DNA of 52,615 nt from Flavobacteriales bacterium (GTDB taxonomy: Bacteria > Bacteroidota > Bacteroidia > Flavobacteriales_D > Cryomorphaceae), in the NCBI GenBank assembly GCA_022448105.1, contig JAKVAV010000006.1, positions 96,116 through 148,730 on the forward strand, given 5' to 3'. Shown here in pieces: positions 35,041-44,051 of the stretch. The translations under genes and the position numbers were made by a program. The notes under the pieces are model-generated. The model saw only the letters and a program-made list of their open reading frames with translations. It searched no databases and was not told the DNA's origin. Numbering within the stretch: the first letter of the stretch is position 1; each line of letters starts with the position of its first letter.

Positions 35041-35147
35041 TAGAGAAAATTAAGAGCGTAAAATTAAGGGATTTACCAACAGCATTGAGTGATAAGAAAA
35101 CGAATTGGAAATGGAAACCTATCCTCTACTAAGCTATTTTCGAATCA

Positions 35148-36899
35148 ATGGCAAGTATGGACCTTCACTGGATTGACTGGGCAATTATTGTGCTCTTTCT
35201 CATTTTCAGTCTTACGATCGGACTCTATTTTCGAAAAAGAGCATCGAAAAATCTGGAAAGCTTCTTTTTAGGAAATCGGCAAATGCCCTGGCTAATCGCA
35301 GGAATTTCGATGGTCGCGACCACCTTCGCAGCCGATACTCCCCTGGCAGTAACAGAGCTTGTCGGTACTAGTGGAATTTCTGGGAACTGGATTTGGTGGA
35401 GCTTTCTAGCAGGAGGAATGCTGACGACATTCTTCTTTGCGAAGCTATGGCGCCGTGCCGGAGTTCTCACAGAAACAGAGTTTATAGAATTGAGATATTC
35501 AGGAAAAGCTGCCGCCACTTTGAGAGGATTTAAGGCAGTATATCTTGGACTTGTGATGAATGTGCTGATCATTGGTTGGGTGAATCTGGCGATGATTACG
35601 ATCATTCAAGAGTTCTTTGGACTCGAGTCTCAAATGACCTATCTCATAGTTGCCTTAGCGATGGTCTTTGCGGCATTTTATACTTCTTTATCTGGAATTT
35701 GGGGTGTAGCCGTGACCGATGTAGTTCAGTTCACGCTTGCCATCGCAGGAACCATCGTTTTGGCCGTCATTGTAGTCAATAGCGAGCAAGTTGGAGGAAT
35801 TGAAGGACTCAAAGGAGCACTCCCCTCCTCTACTTTCAACTTTTTCCCTACTCTCGGTGGAGAAGGAATGGGCACTGGCAAAACCATGGCAATCAGCTTG
35901 GGAGCATTTCTAGCCTACATGGGAGTGCAATGGTGGGCGAGTTGGTATCCAGGCCAAGAACCTGGAGGTGGCGGTTACGTCGCTCAGCGAATGATGAGCA
36001 CCAAGACCGAAAAAGGTGCAGTGTATGCCACCCTCTTTTTTCAAGTGGCTCACTATTGCCTAAGACCTTGGCCTTGGATCCTTGTAGCGCTTTCCTGTAT
36101 GGTTCTCTATCCTGAACTTCAAGGAACAGATCTCAAGCAAGGGTATGTCAGAGCCATGAAAGACTTCCTCCCAATGGGCCTGAAAGGGCTACTTCTAGCG
36201 GCCTTTTTAGGGGCGTACTTGAGTACTATCAGCACACAACTAAACTGGGGAGCAGGCTACCTTGCCAATGATTTATACAAGAGATTCATCGCTCCTGAAG
36301 CAGATTCGCAAAAGCTTGTGAGAGCCTCAAGAACAATCACCTTTCTGTTGATGATTTGCGGACTCGCTGTGACGACTGTGATGGAATCAATAAGCGATGT
36401 ATGGGCCTTCGTGATGGAGTGCGGAGCAGGACTTGGTCTCATTTTAATTCTTCGGTGGTACTGGTGGCGAATAAGCGCTTGGAGTGAGATATCGGCGACC
36501 GTGACGCCTTTTGTCGTTTTTGCTATTTCAAAATTTGGCTTTGGACTCGAGTTTCCCAATAGCTTTTTCTTCACGGTTGGAGTAACCACAATAGTCTGGA
36601 TTTTAGTGACATTCCTCGGCCCAAAGGAGGATGAAGAAACGCTGAAGGTGTTCTTTGATAGGGTGAATCCAGATGGGAATTGGAGAATATTCAGAAAATC
36701 TTCTGCCGCAAATCGGAACAACATCGGCCGTCTTATCGTATGTTGGTTGGCTTCGGTCATACTAACCTACAGTATTCTCTTCTTTACTGGAAAGATAATT
36801 TTCAAGGAATGGAATGAGGCACTGATGTACGGAATTTCAGTGGTCGTGTCGGGTACAGTAATGGTTGTATTTCTCAAGAAAACAAACGTTTTCAATTAG
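35148..36899 (+). CDS. Sodium:solute symporter (SSS family)
   Basis: A 583-residue transporter of the SSS family (relatives of PutP and SGLT) with about 13-14 hydrophobic segments. GNRQMPWLIAGISMVATTFAADTPLAVTELVGTSG is the family's TM1-TM2 region with sodium-site residues. ITIIQEFFGLESQM and LAAFLGAYLSTISTQLNWGAGYLANDLYKRF (the TM8/TM9 sodium-site region, with S-T-I-S-T) are also conserved. The solute cannot be predicted. It starts with ATG 35148. A near-match TATTTTCG lies eight bases before it. The following lipoprotein gene begins 40 bases after its stop. Confidence 0.85.
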   Translation: MASMDLHWIDWAIIVLFLIFSLTIGLYFRKRASKNLESFFLGNRQMPWLIAGISMVATTFAADTPLAVTELVGTSGISGNWIWWSFLAGGMLTTFFFAKLWRRAGVLTETEFIELRYSGKAAATLRGFKAVYLGLVMNVLIIGWVNLAMITIIQEFFGLESQMTYLIVALAMVFAAFYTSLSGIWGVAVTDVVQFTLAIAGTIVLAVIVVNSEQVGGIEGLKGALPSSTFNFFPTLGGEGMGTGKTMAISLGAFLAYMGVQWWASWYPGQEPGGGGYVAQRMMSTKTEKGAVYATLFFQVAHYCLRPWPWILVALSCMVLYPELQGTDLKQGYVRAMKDFLPMGLKGLLLAAFLGAYLSTISTQLNWGAGYLANDLYKRFIAPEADSQKLVRASRTITFLLMICGLAVTTVMESISDVWAFVMECGAGLGLILILRWYWWRISAWSEISATVTPFVVFAISKFGFGLEFPNSFFFTVGVTTIVWILVTFLGPKEDEETLKVFFDRVNPDGNWRIFRKSSAANRNNIGRLIVCWLASVILTYSILFFTGKIIFKEWNEALMYGISVVVSGTVMVVFLKKTNVFN

Positions 36900-36939
36900 A
36901 AATATTCTCCGCAAGAATCGAGCTTTGGAACATAAAAAA

Positions 36940-37836
36940 ATGACGAATCAGATCAAAAAAAAGCTTCTCTGGTATGCTTCGAGCATAATTTTTCTCGCTT
37001 CATGCGGAGAAAAAAGCATAGAACGAGGCGAGGTAAATGCTGTGATAGAGATTGACAGCGCAAAAGCGAATATTGTCAATATCTCAGGAGAGCTTTTCAG
37101 TATTCCTTCACCCATCCAGACTTCTCTTCTCATCCAAAATTCAAAAGCTGCATATCGACCAGATCTATTGAGTAATGTGGAGGGATACAAACAGCATCAG
37201 ACCAATTCTGCAAAAGCGTTAAATCTTGGAGTATTCGGAACTGATATGGCCTATTCTTCGATTTACGAGGATGGTCAAAAGGCATTAGAATACTTCAAAG
37301 CAGTGAACTATCTCGCAAATGATTTAGGAATCTCAGGTTCCATAAGTCCGGCATTGATAAAAAGACTCGGCGCCAATGCTGATAATCCTGATTCGCTTCT
37401 CACTCTTACAGGAAGATTTTACGAAGAAGGTGACGCTTACCTGAAGAAAAATGAGCGCTACGACATTGCCTCTTTCATCATCTTAGGTGGCTGGATTGAA
37501 TCGTCCTTGTTGACTTCAAAGTCGGCCTTAGATAGAAACGAAGTAGCTAAAATCAGACTGGCCGAACAGCAAGCTAGTTCCGCGACGATCAATGAGATTC
37601 TGGACAAAACCACTGGAGATGAATTTCAGTCGAGTGATTTAGCCACTGTGCTAGACAGTATCGCCGATGCATTTGCTCAGGTGGAATCTTCTTACGCTTA
37701 CACCGCACCTATCATCAATCCCGACACTAAAACGACGAGGCTCACGAGCAGAACAGAACACAGTATGAGTGATTCATTGCTAACTTCCATTCATCAGCTT
37801 TTGGTTTCTGCAAAAGCAAAAATTTCAGAACAATGA
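36940..37836 (+). CDS. Putative lipoprotein of unknown function
   Basis: A 298-residue predicted lipoprotein. ATG 36940 gives a basic start, a hydrophobic stretch and lipobox F-L-A-S-Cys22; the longer frame from 36865 lies inside the symporter gene. The mature part is mostly helical, with repeated alanine- and serine-rich helices (for example ATINEILDKTTGDEFQSSDLATVLDSIADAFAQVESSYA). No domain recognised. Its TGA overlaps the ATG of the next gene (ATGA), so the two small envelope proteins probably work together. Confidence 0.65.
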   Translation: MTNQIKKKLLWYASSIIFLASCGEKSIERGEVNAVIEIDSAKANIVNISGELFSIPSPIQTSLLIQNSKAAYRPDLLSNVEGYKQHQTNSAKALNLGVFGTDMAYSSIYEDGQKALEYFKAVNYLANDLGISGSISPALIKRLGANADNPDSLLTLTGRFYEEGDAYLKKNERYDIASFIILGGWIESSLLTSKSALDRNEVAKIRLAEQQASSATINEILDKTTGDEFQSSDLATVLDSIADAFAQVESSYAYTAPIINPDTKTTRLTSRTEHSMSDSLLTSIHQLLVSAKAKISEQ

Positions 37837-38243
37837 GAGGTATTTTGATTAGTATGTTGCTCCTACATGGTGTAATCCAACTTCGTGCTCAATGCGACAG
37901 TACTGCCTATTTTGCACATAAATTCATCACTGAAGAGTACATTTCTGACGGGCAGGCATATAGAGCATTGCTATTCGGAGATCAAATCGCGGAGTTTGAA
38001 ACTACCCTTTTTGGGAATAGCGCTTATCGCATTGCCGCATTCAGCGGAACTGAAGAGGATCAACTCATTTTCTCCATGTTCGACGAAGAGAATAATTTGC
38101 TGTTTACGAATAAAGATTTTGAAAATGCTCCTTATTGGAATTTCGAAACGGAATCAACCCTGCATGTGAGACTCGAAGCCAAGCTGGACAAAACGAAACA
38201 AAGTTCTGGCTGCGCCGTACTACTCGTTGGATTCGAGAAGTAA
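37833..38243 (+). CDS. Small secreted protein of unknown function
   Basis: A 136-residue protein with a signal peptide (about 1-19, ending L-R-A-Q) and a compact beta-rich body (GDQIAEFETTLFGNSAYRIAAFSG, QLIFSMFDEENNLLF, STLHVRLEAKLD). Two Cys (about residues 20 and 128) could form a disulphide. It overlaps the upstream lipoprotein gene as ATGA. A strong terminator follows at 38263. No family could be named; a periplasmic or surface location is inferred. Confidence 0.65.
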   Translation: MRGILISMLLLHGVIQLRAQCDSTAYFAHKFITEEYISDGQAYRALLFGDQIAEFETTLFGNSAYRIAAFSGTEEDQLIFSMFDEENNLLFTNKDFENAPYWNFETESTLHVRLEAKLDKTKQSSGCAVLLVGFEK

Positions 38244-38262
38244 TAAAATCCAAAAAAAATTC

Positions 38263-38294
38263 AAAGCGTCTCGAATTCGAGACGCTTTTTTTTT
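38263..38294. terminator. Perfect palindromic terminator
   Basis: AAAGCGTCTCGAA pairs perfectly with TTCGAGACGCTTT (38263-38288), followed by a run of nine T from 38286. A run of A before it (38252-38259) would allow function on the other strand. It ends the lipoprotein/secreted protein pair and lies 16 bases before the ABC fusion gene. Confidence 0.9.
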
Positions 38295-38310
38295 GACCCT
38301 TTGAACTAAT

Positions 38311-41300
38311 ATGAGCGAAAGAATACTCAACGCACTGGTACAACTCTTCGCGATAATAGCACGAGTAGACCCATCAGACGAGCAGGACAGCGGTAGAACT
38401 ATTGTAGAATCCTTCCTTATAGAAAGACTTCCGGGTAAGCTGGTTCGACAGTATCTCGATCTTTTCGAAGAATATCTCGAGAAATACCAAAAAATTTCTT
38501 CAGCTAAGAACGGAAAGCAAAAGCGCACCGCAGTTAACTCTGTTAAGGTGCTTCGTATTTGTACCGAAATTAACGAGGAACTCACTCAAAGACAAAAAAC
38601 AATCGTTCTTATCCGGCTACTAGAATTCATCTACACTCACACGGAAGTAAGGGATCTAGAACAAGAGTTTGTCGATACGGTAGCTATGACTTTCAACTTT
38701 GACATGGATGAGTACAAGCTCGCCAGACTCTTTGTTGAAGAAAAAGAAACGGAATTAATGACATCGGCAAATGTCATGTACATCACTGATAATACCGACT
38801 CCGCCGGAGCATTTGGGAAGCACCTAATTTCGAAAGGCCTCGACGGATACTTCAGAATTCTACGTCTGCCTAGTGTCAACCTCCACTTCATTAAGTACCG
38901 AGGAAACGGTCAATTCAATGTTTCTGGTCAACCTATTGTAAACGATAGGTTTTACGTGTTAAACCAGGGAGCATCGATTCGAGGCCCCAAAATTAGCCCT
39001 ATTTACTACAGTGATATTCTTGGGACATTCCTCAAGGATAATGACACGGTAGATATCACCTTCAAGGCTTCATCTGTTTCGTATCGATTCAAAAAAGGAA
39101 ATCTTGGACTAAACACCATCAATATCCAAGAAGACTCAGGAAGTCTCGTTGGAATAATGGGCGCTAGCGGCAGCGGGAAATCTACCCTTCTCAATGTACT
39201 GAATGGTAATCTTAAGCCGAGTGGTGGGAATGTAAGCATCAATGGAATTGATATTCACAAAGATGCAAGCAGTATTGAGGGTGTGATTGGATACATTGCT
39301 CAGGACGATCTTCTCATTGAGGAACTTACCGTTTATCAGAACTTATTCTACAACACCAAACTTTGCTTTGGTCAAAAGACAGACGAAGAAATTTCAGAAC
39401 TTGTCCACGAGATGCTTTCTACGCTTGGTCTCAGCGAAACAGCCGATCTCAAGGTTGGTAATCCACTGGATAAAACGATCAGCGGAGGCCAGAGAAAGCG
39501 TTTAAATATTGCTCTTGAACTCATAAGGGAACCTGCGGTTCTCTTCATTGACGAACCAACATCAGGACTTTCTTCTCGAGACTCAGAAAATATTATGGAC
39601 TTACTCAAGGAGCTTTGCCTCAAAGGCAAATTAATCTTTGTAGTGATCCATCAGCCTTCGTCAGACATTTTCAAAATGTTTGATAGCCTTTTAGTTTTAG
39701 ACAAAGGGGGATTCCCAATTTACAGCGGGAATCCGGTAGATAGCTTGGTTTACTTCCGTAAAATGGTTCACCATGTCAACAGTGACGAGTCAGAATGTCC
39801 AAGTTGCGGCGCTGTTAAAACGGAGGACGTGTTCAACATCATCGAATCCAAAGTGGTGGATGAATTTGGTAATCTCACTACAGAGCGAAAAATTTCGCCA
39901 GAAGAGTGGCATGAGATGTACAAGGATAACATTGAAGTATTTGACAAAACCGCAGAGGAAGCCTACGAAATTCCGGAAAGCCACTTTACCATTCCCGGAA
40001 AATTAAAGCAGCTTTCCATTTTTATAAAACGAGATGTTTTATCAAAATTAACGAACCGTCAGTATGTTCTCATCAACCTGTTGGAAGCCCCAGTTCTGGC
40101 AATGATATTGGCATTTTTTATGCGCTTCTTTGTCCCTTCAAGCGGTTCTTCCGAGTATATTTTTAGGGAAAACGAAAACATTCCAGTTTACATTTTCATC
40201 TCGGTTATCGTCGCACTCTTCATTGGGCTAACAGTTAGTTCAGAAGAAATAATTCGAGACAAAAAAATTCGGAAAAGAGAATCATTTTTGAATTTGAGTC
40301 GCGGAAGCTACCTCTCTGGGAAGATTGGCATTATGCTCGCCATTTCTGCTATCCAGATGTTCTTATTCGTAATTATTGGAAACACCATTCTTGAAATAAA
40401 GGGAATGACCCTTCCCTATTGGGGAATTCTTTTCTCTACCTGTGCCTTTGCGAATATTCTTGGTCTGAATATCTCGGCGAGTTTCAACTCAGCTAAGGTG
40501 ATTTACATTTTGATTCCAATTGTGATTATTCCTCAATTATTATTCAGCGGAATCATTGTAAGATTCGACCGACTCAACCCCATTTTTGCTTCTCAAAGCG
40601 GAGTTCCATGGATTGGAAATGTGATGGCAAGCCGCTGGGCTTACGAAGCAATTGCAGTGACTCAGTTTAAGTGGAATGATTACGAAGAAAATTTCTACGA
40701 GCTAGAGAGGAGAAAAAAGTTTTCTAACTGGAAAAAAGATTACTGGATTACTGAACTCAAGAATAAAACAGCTCATGTATCTCGAATTATAGATGATGAG
40801 TCTGCATCAGTAGAGCTAGAGTCTGAGCTTACCGTTCTGCGAAACGAGCTCAATAAAGAGAACGCCTTCCTCAAGGGAATGAAGTTTAATCAAGTGGCTC
40901 AACTTACTCCAGAGAAGATTAACCAAGAGCATCTAAATGGTCTTAAGAAGCATCTAAAGGCGCTCGAAGAACACTACAGAAAGGTTTACAACAAAGCTGA
41001 GTCAGAGAAGGAAGCGGCCATCTATGCAATGACGCGAAAAGGTGAAGCGAAGGGCGAATACGATGTACTTTTCAATGAATTCAAAAACGATCAGCTCGAA
41101 GTTTTTGCAACGAACCGCAACGACCTCAATTACATAGCCGAATACCAGGGACAATTAATTCAAAAGAAAGATTTAGTTTACCTTCTACCTTACAATACAG
41201 GATTCTTCGGGGCGCATTTTTACGCCCCCGCAAAAAAGCTTTTTGGAAGCTTTGTAGACACTTTTATCGCGAATCTATTAGTGATTTGGGGAATGACTAT

Positions 41301-41388
41301 TATTCTAATCGCCTGTCTTTTCTTGGATGTATTCCCAAAGGGGATGCAACTCCTGGAAGACAGGATTAGCTTCTCGAAGAAGAAATAG
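38311..41388 (+). CDS. TerB-like / ABCG-type ABC transporter fusion
   Basis: A 1025-residue multidomain protein. Residues 1-145 are helical and acidic, resembling a TerB-like module. Residues about 150-245 are beta-rich (YFRILRLPSVNLHFIKYRG...NDRFYVLNQGASIRG), possibly FHA-like, though I could not confirm this. The ABC ATPase follows at 250-480: Walker A GASGSGKS (284-291), signature SGGQRKRL (391-398) and Walker B VLFIDEPTSGL (410-420), the ABCG/white pattern. A membrane domain with about six helices (565-780 and 990-1015) is interrupted by a charged coiled loop of about 200 residues. Substrate unknown. The TAG stop abuts the TAG of the convergent SiaC gene with no base between. Confidence 0.8.
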   Translation: MSERILNALVQLFAIIARVDPSDEQDSGRTIVESFLIERLPGKLVRQYLDLFEEYLEKYQKISSAKNGKQKRTAVNSVKVLRICTEINEELTQRQKTIVLIRLLEFIYTHTEVRDLEQEFVDTVAMTFNFDMDEYKLARLFVEEKETELMTSANVMYITDNTDSAGAFGKHLISKGLDGYFRILRLPSVNLHFIKYRGNGQFNVSGQPIVNDRFYVLNQGASIRGPKISPIYYSDILGTFLKDNDTVDITFKASSVSYRFKKGNLGLNTINIQEDSGSLVGIMGASGSGKSTLLNVLNGNLKPSGGNVSINGIDIHKDASSIEGVIGYIAQDDLLIEELTVYQNLFYNTKLCFGQKTDEEISELVHEMLSTLGLSETADLKVGNPLDKTISGGQRKRLNIALELIREPAVLFIDEPTSGLSSRDSENIMDLLKELCLKGKLIFVVIHQPSSDIFKMFDSLLVLDKGGFPIYSGNPVDSLVYFRKMVHHVNSDESECPSCGAVKTEDVFNIIESKVVDEFGNLTTERKISPEEWHEMYKDNIEVFDKTAEEAYEIPESHFTIPGKLKQLSIFIKRDVLSKLTNRQYVLINLLEAPVLAMILAFFMRFFVPSSGSSEYIFRENENIPVYIFISVIVALFIGLTVSSEEIIRDKKIRKRESFLNLSRGSYLSGKIGIMLAISAIQMFLFVIIGNTILEIKGMTLPYWGILFSTCAFANILGLNISASFNSAKVIYILIPIVIIPQLLFSGIIVRFDRLNPIFASQSGVPWIGNVMASRWAYEAIAVTQFKWNDYEENFYELERRKKFSNWKKDYWITELKNKTAHVSRIIDDESASVELESELTVLRNELNKENAFLKGMKFNQVAQLTPEKINQEHLNGLKKHLKALEEHYRKVYNKAESEKEAAIYAMTRKGEAKGEYDVLFNEFKNDQLEVFATNRNDLNYIAEYQGQLIQKKDLVYLLPYNTGFFGAHFYAPAKKLFGSFVDTFIANLLVIWGMTIILIACLFLDVFPKGMQLLEDRISFSKKK

Positions 41389-41772
41389 CTATACCTCTTC
41401 GACTTTGATCATTTCAAAATCAATGTCAATAATAGCGTCGTAATCCTCACCCGCCTCGAGCATGTCTTCATCGTCCTCTTCGTAATACCATTTTACGGAT
41501 ACCTCTTTCCCTTTTTTGGCTATACCTTCCATTTTTTTGAAAACATCCAGAATACATTTCGAGCTACTAGTGTTGAAATACTCCAGCTCCATATTCAATA
41601 TCAAGGCAGGCTCACTATTTCCAGCGTAAGATTCAAGCCAATCGATCAGCGGCTTATAAAAATCAATCGAATTCTCGGGAATTGATCTACCCCTTATTAC
41701 CAGAGTAGACGATTGATCATCAAACTTTACGGTTGGGGTTTTTGGTGTTCCTTCAATGCTAATACTATTCAT
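41389..41772 (-). CDS. SiaC-like (DUF1987) regulatory phosphoprotein
   Basis: A 127-residue DUF1987 protein, homologous to SiaC of Pseudomonas, a STAS-like partner protein phosphorylated on Thr68 by the kinase SiaB. The key motif EYFNTSSSKCIL is present and its Thr is also residue 68. The C-terminus is very acidic (EDDEDMLEAGEDYDAIIDID). It starts with ATG 41772, 17 bases after the siaB-like gene. In Pseudomonas unphosphorylated SiaC activates the cyclase SiaD; no GGDEF gene is visible here, so the target must differ or lie elsewhere. Confidence 0.82.
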   Translation of the reverse strand: MNSISIEGTPKTPTVKFDDQSSTLVIRGRSIPENSIDFYKPLIDWLESYAGNSEPALILNMELEYFNTSSSKCILDVFKKMEGIAKKGKEVSVKWYYEEDDEDMLEAGEDYDAIIDIDFEMIKVEEV

Positions 41773-41789
41773 TTCTTCTGATTGATACT

Positions 41790-42374
41790 TTATTTCACTT
41801 TGACATTTAGACTAAAAAACGACTTGTTCTCTCCGAAGGGAATAAATCCAAAATCTAGTTTTTCGCCGCTTTTTCTCGCAATATCTATCATACCTAATCC
41901 GCCACCGCCTTTTTCAGACATTTCTCCGTTTGCAAGAACGGATTTGTACAACTCTTTGATTTCATCCTTATTCATAGAGTTGATCTCTTCAAGTCTATTT
42001 TGTAGCTGGCTCACCTCATTTCCCTCGACAAAATTTCCTGTAATAATCGAGTATCCCGTTACATTCTTTGCTACCATAACGATGACTGAGGGAGTATCTT
42101 TTTCATCGCATGAATCGGGCTTAGCGATATGATGATGTAGATTTTGGAGGCATTCTACCATGATATTGAACATTCTCTTTTTGACCCTTGAGGTTTCACC
42201 AAAACGATCAAGTTTGTTTTCTATGATTTGCAGAATGGAGGTTAATAGCTCAGTGGACATTTCACCTTTAAAGGAGAGCATAATGTTCTTGCGCTCCATT
42301 GAATCATAAAGGTCAAAAATCTCGTGTATTTCTGTCAAGGTCTTTAGTTTGCTCAAATATACCAGATCAGTCAT
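41790..42374 (-). CDS. SiaB-like protein kinase (DUF6272)
   Basis: A 194-residue SiaB-type kinase, a GHKL-like ATPase that phosphorylates the partner SiaC. The N-box-like MVECLQNLHHH and the glycine motif EKGGGGLGMIDIARKSG match the family. The N-terminal YDSMERKNIMLSFKGEMS is also typical. It starts with ATG 42374 and is followed after 17 bases by the siaC-like gene, so kinase and substrate are encoded as a pair. No PP2C phosphatase (SiaA) is present in the window. Confidence 0.8.
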   Translation of the reverse strand: MTDLVYLSKLKTLTEIHEIFDLYDSMERKNIMLSFKGEMSTELLTSILQIIENKLDRFGETSRVKKRMFNIMVECLQNLHHHIAKPDSCDEKDTPSVIVMVAKNVTGYSIITGNFVEGNEVSQLQNRLEEINSMNKDEIKELYKSVLANGEMSEKGGGGLGMIDIARKSGEKLDFGFIPFGENKSFFSLNVKVK

Positions 42375-42469
42375 TTCTCCGCAGTGCCATCAGTCGATTA
42401 TTTCTTCAAGCAAATGTTAATTAATTGGCCACCTAATATTTCATAGTTTCGCAGCACTAATCTTACCGC

Positions 42470-43219
42470 TTGAGCTCTTCTTCAACACACAATCAACCTT
42501 GGTATGAAACGTGGTTTAAATCACCTTACTACCACGTTCTTTATCGAGACAGAGATCAACGCGAAGCGCGTTTATTTATTACTAAGCTTCTGAGGTATTT
42601 AGCACCTATCTCAGAATCTCACTTCTTAGACTTGGCATGCGGGCAAGGTCGACATAGCCTCATTATTTGCGATGCTGGATTTGAAGTAACTGGAATAGAT
42701 CTCGCGAGAGAAAACATTAATATAGCTAGAAAAAACGCAAATGAAAAGCTGCACTTCTCACAACACGATATGCGAGAACCTCTTGGAAAAGAGCTATTCG
42801 AATATGTGTTGAATTTATTTACCAGCTTCGGGTACTTTGAAAAGCTAGAAGAAAATGAAGAAGTAATCAAAACAGTCGTTCATGCACTAAAGAAAGGAGG
42901 GAAATTCGTGCTTGATTTCATGAATGTTGAAACAGTGGTAAAAGGATTAATCCCTGAAGAGCACAAAGATATAGATGGTATACATTTCAAAATTCAACGC
43001 AGTCATCAAGATGGTTTTATCCTAAAAAGGATCAACATCAAAGACGGTCATTTTGTATACAACTTCAATGAAAGTGTAAAGGCCCTCACCAAAAAAGACC
43101 TCATGGACATGTTTGATCGAAACGGGTTGGAAGTGCTTGATATGTTCGGAAACTACAGCCTTGATAAATTCGATTCGGAAAGATCTCCAAGACTGATTCT
43201 CATTGGGAAAAAAACATGA
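42470..43219 (+). CDS. Class I SAM-dependent methyltransferase
   Basis: A 249-residue methyltransferase. PWYETWFKSPYYHVLYRDRDQREA is a common N-terminus of a Bacteroidota methyltransferase group. The SAM site FLDLACGQGRHSL and the acidic strand VTGIDLA follow, with YVLNLFTSFGYF as motif post-I. The substrate is unknown. The only start is TTG 42470: an in-frame TAA lies at 42458-42460 and no ATG follows before the domain. Upstream a TTG (42425-42427) and TAGTTTCG (42444-42451) form a weak promoter. The stop overlaps the next ATG (ATGA), coupling it to the ZIP transporter gene. Confidence 0.8.
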   Translation: MSSSSTHNQPWYETWFKSPYYHVLYRDRDQREARLFITKLLRYLAPISESHFLDLACGQGRHSLIICDAGFEVTGIDLARENINIARKNANEKLHFSQHDMREPLGKELFEYVLNLFTSFGYFEKLEENEEVIKTVVHALKKGGKFVLDFMNVETVVKGLIPEEHKDIDGIHFKIQRSHQDGFILKRINIKDGHFVYNFNESVKALTKKDLMDMFDRNGLEVLDMFGNYSLDKFDSERSPRLILIGKKT

Positions 43220-43947
43220 ACTGGTATTACGGAATAGGACTTTTTTCAATTAGCACGCTGGCTGGATTTGGAGGAATCTACTTACATGGAAGGCTCACCA
43301 GAGACGTAAAAGTTTTGTTGGCATTCAGTGGAGCCTATCTCTTCGCCTTGGCCATCATGCATCTGCTTCCTGAAATTTACATTCATCTCGGACACGAAGC
43401 AGGTTATTATGTTCTTGGAGGATTCATTATCCAAATGGTGATGGACTATTTTTCGAGGGGTGTCGAGCACGGACACGTTCACCATCATGTGGGAGACAAG
43501 ATGACTTTTCCGCTGAGTCTTTTTATCAGCCTCATTCTACACTCAATCATCGAAGGACTGCCGCTTGGTGGAGGATTCGACCACAGTCATGGAGGGCATC
43601 AATTTGAAACGGAAAGTTTATTGGTTGGGCTCGCCATTCACAAAATCCCAGAGGCTCTAGCCCTTGCAGCAATACTCTATCACGTCTTCGCGAAGAAGAA
43701 AAAAGTGATGCTACATGTAGGAATTTACGCTTTGGCAACACCTTTGGGTATGTTCTTAGGTCATACCATTCTGGATGAGTCAAACATGGATGTAACACGA
43801 GTATACTCTATAATTTTATCTCTTGCCGTTGGTATTTTTCTTCATGTAAGTACCACCATCATCTTCGAAGCTGACGAAGACCACCGATTGAGTTGGCGAA
43901 AGGCATTGGCCATCATCCTAGGGCTGACCTTGGTACTATTTATTTAG
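43216..43947 (+). CDS. ZIP family metal transporter
   Basis: A 243-residue membrane protein of the ZIP family, which brings zinc or other divalent metals into the cytoplasm. About eight hydrophobic segments are visible. The metal-binding TM4 motif is HSIIEGLPLGG and the TM5 motif is AIHKIPEALALA. Two His-rich stretches (VEHGHVHHH and FDHSHGGHQ) lie in loops, as usual. It starts with ATG 43216, overlapping the methyltransferase gene by four bases. Which metal is carried cannot be told. Confidence 0.88.
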   Translation: MNWYYGIGLFSISTLAGFGGIYLHGRLTRDVKVLLAFSGAYLFALAIMHLLPEIYIHLGHEAGYYVLGGFIIQMVMDYFSRGVEHGHVHHHVGDKMTFPLSLFISLILHSIIEGLPLGGGFDHSHGGHQFETESLLVGLAIHKIPEALALAAILYHVFAKKKKVMLHVGIYALATPLGMFLGHTILDESNMDVTRVYSIILSLAVGIFLHVSTTIIFEADEDHRLSWRKALAIILGLTLVLFI

Positions 43948-44019
43948 CTTTTAGGGGATTTCTATCCATTCATAGAAAGAAGCAATAGAGCCTATTAGAC
44001 CTTACGCAATGCCTTGATT

Positions 44020-44027
44020 TATCTTTG
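44020..44027 (+). promoter_or_regulatory. Predicted -7 box for the peroxiredoxin gene
   Basis: TATCTTTG fits TAnnTTTG, 24 bases before the ATG at 44052. No -33 match is apparent. Confidence 0.45.
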
Positions 44028-44051
44028 TAACTCAAATTTAAAGCAAGAAAA

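Noticed and set aside
41782..42132. Plus-strand 116-codon frame opposite the SiaB-like kinase gene
   Set aside because: It is antisense to a gene with clear kinase motifs and shows only low-complexity Ser/Phe/Pro content typical of a shadow frame.
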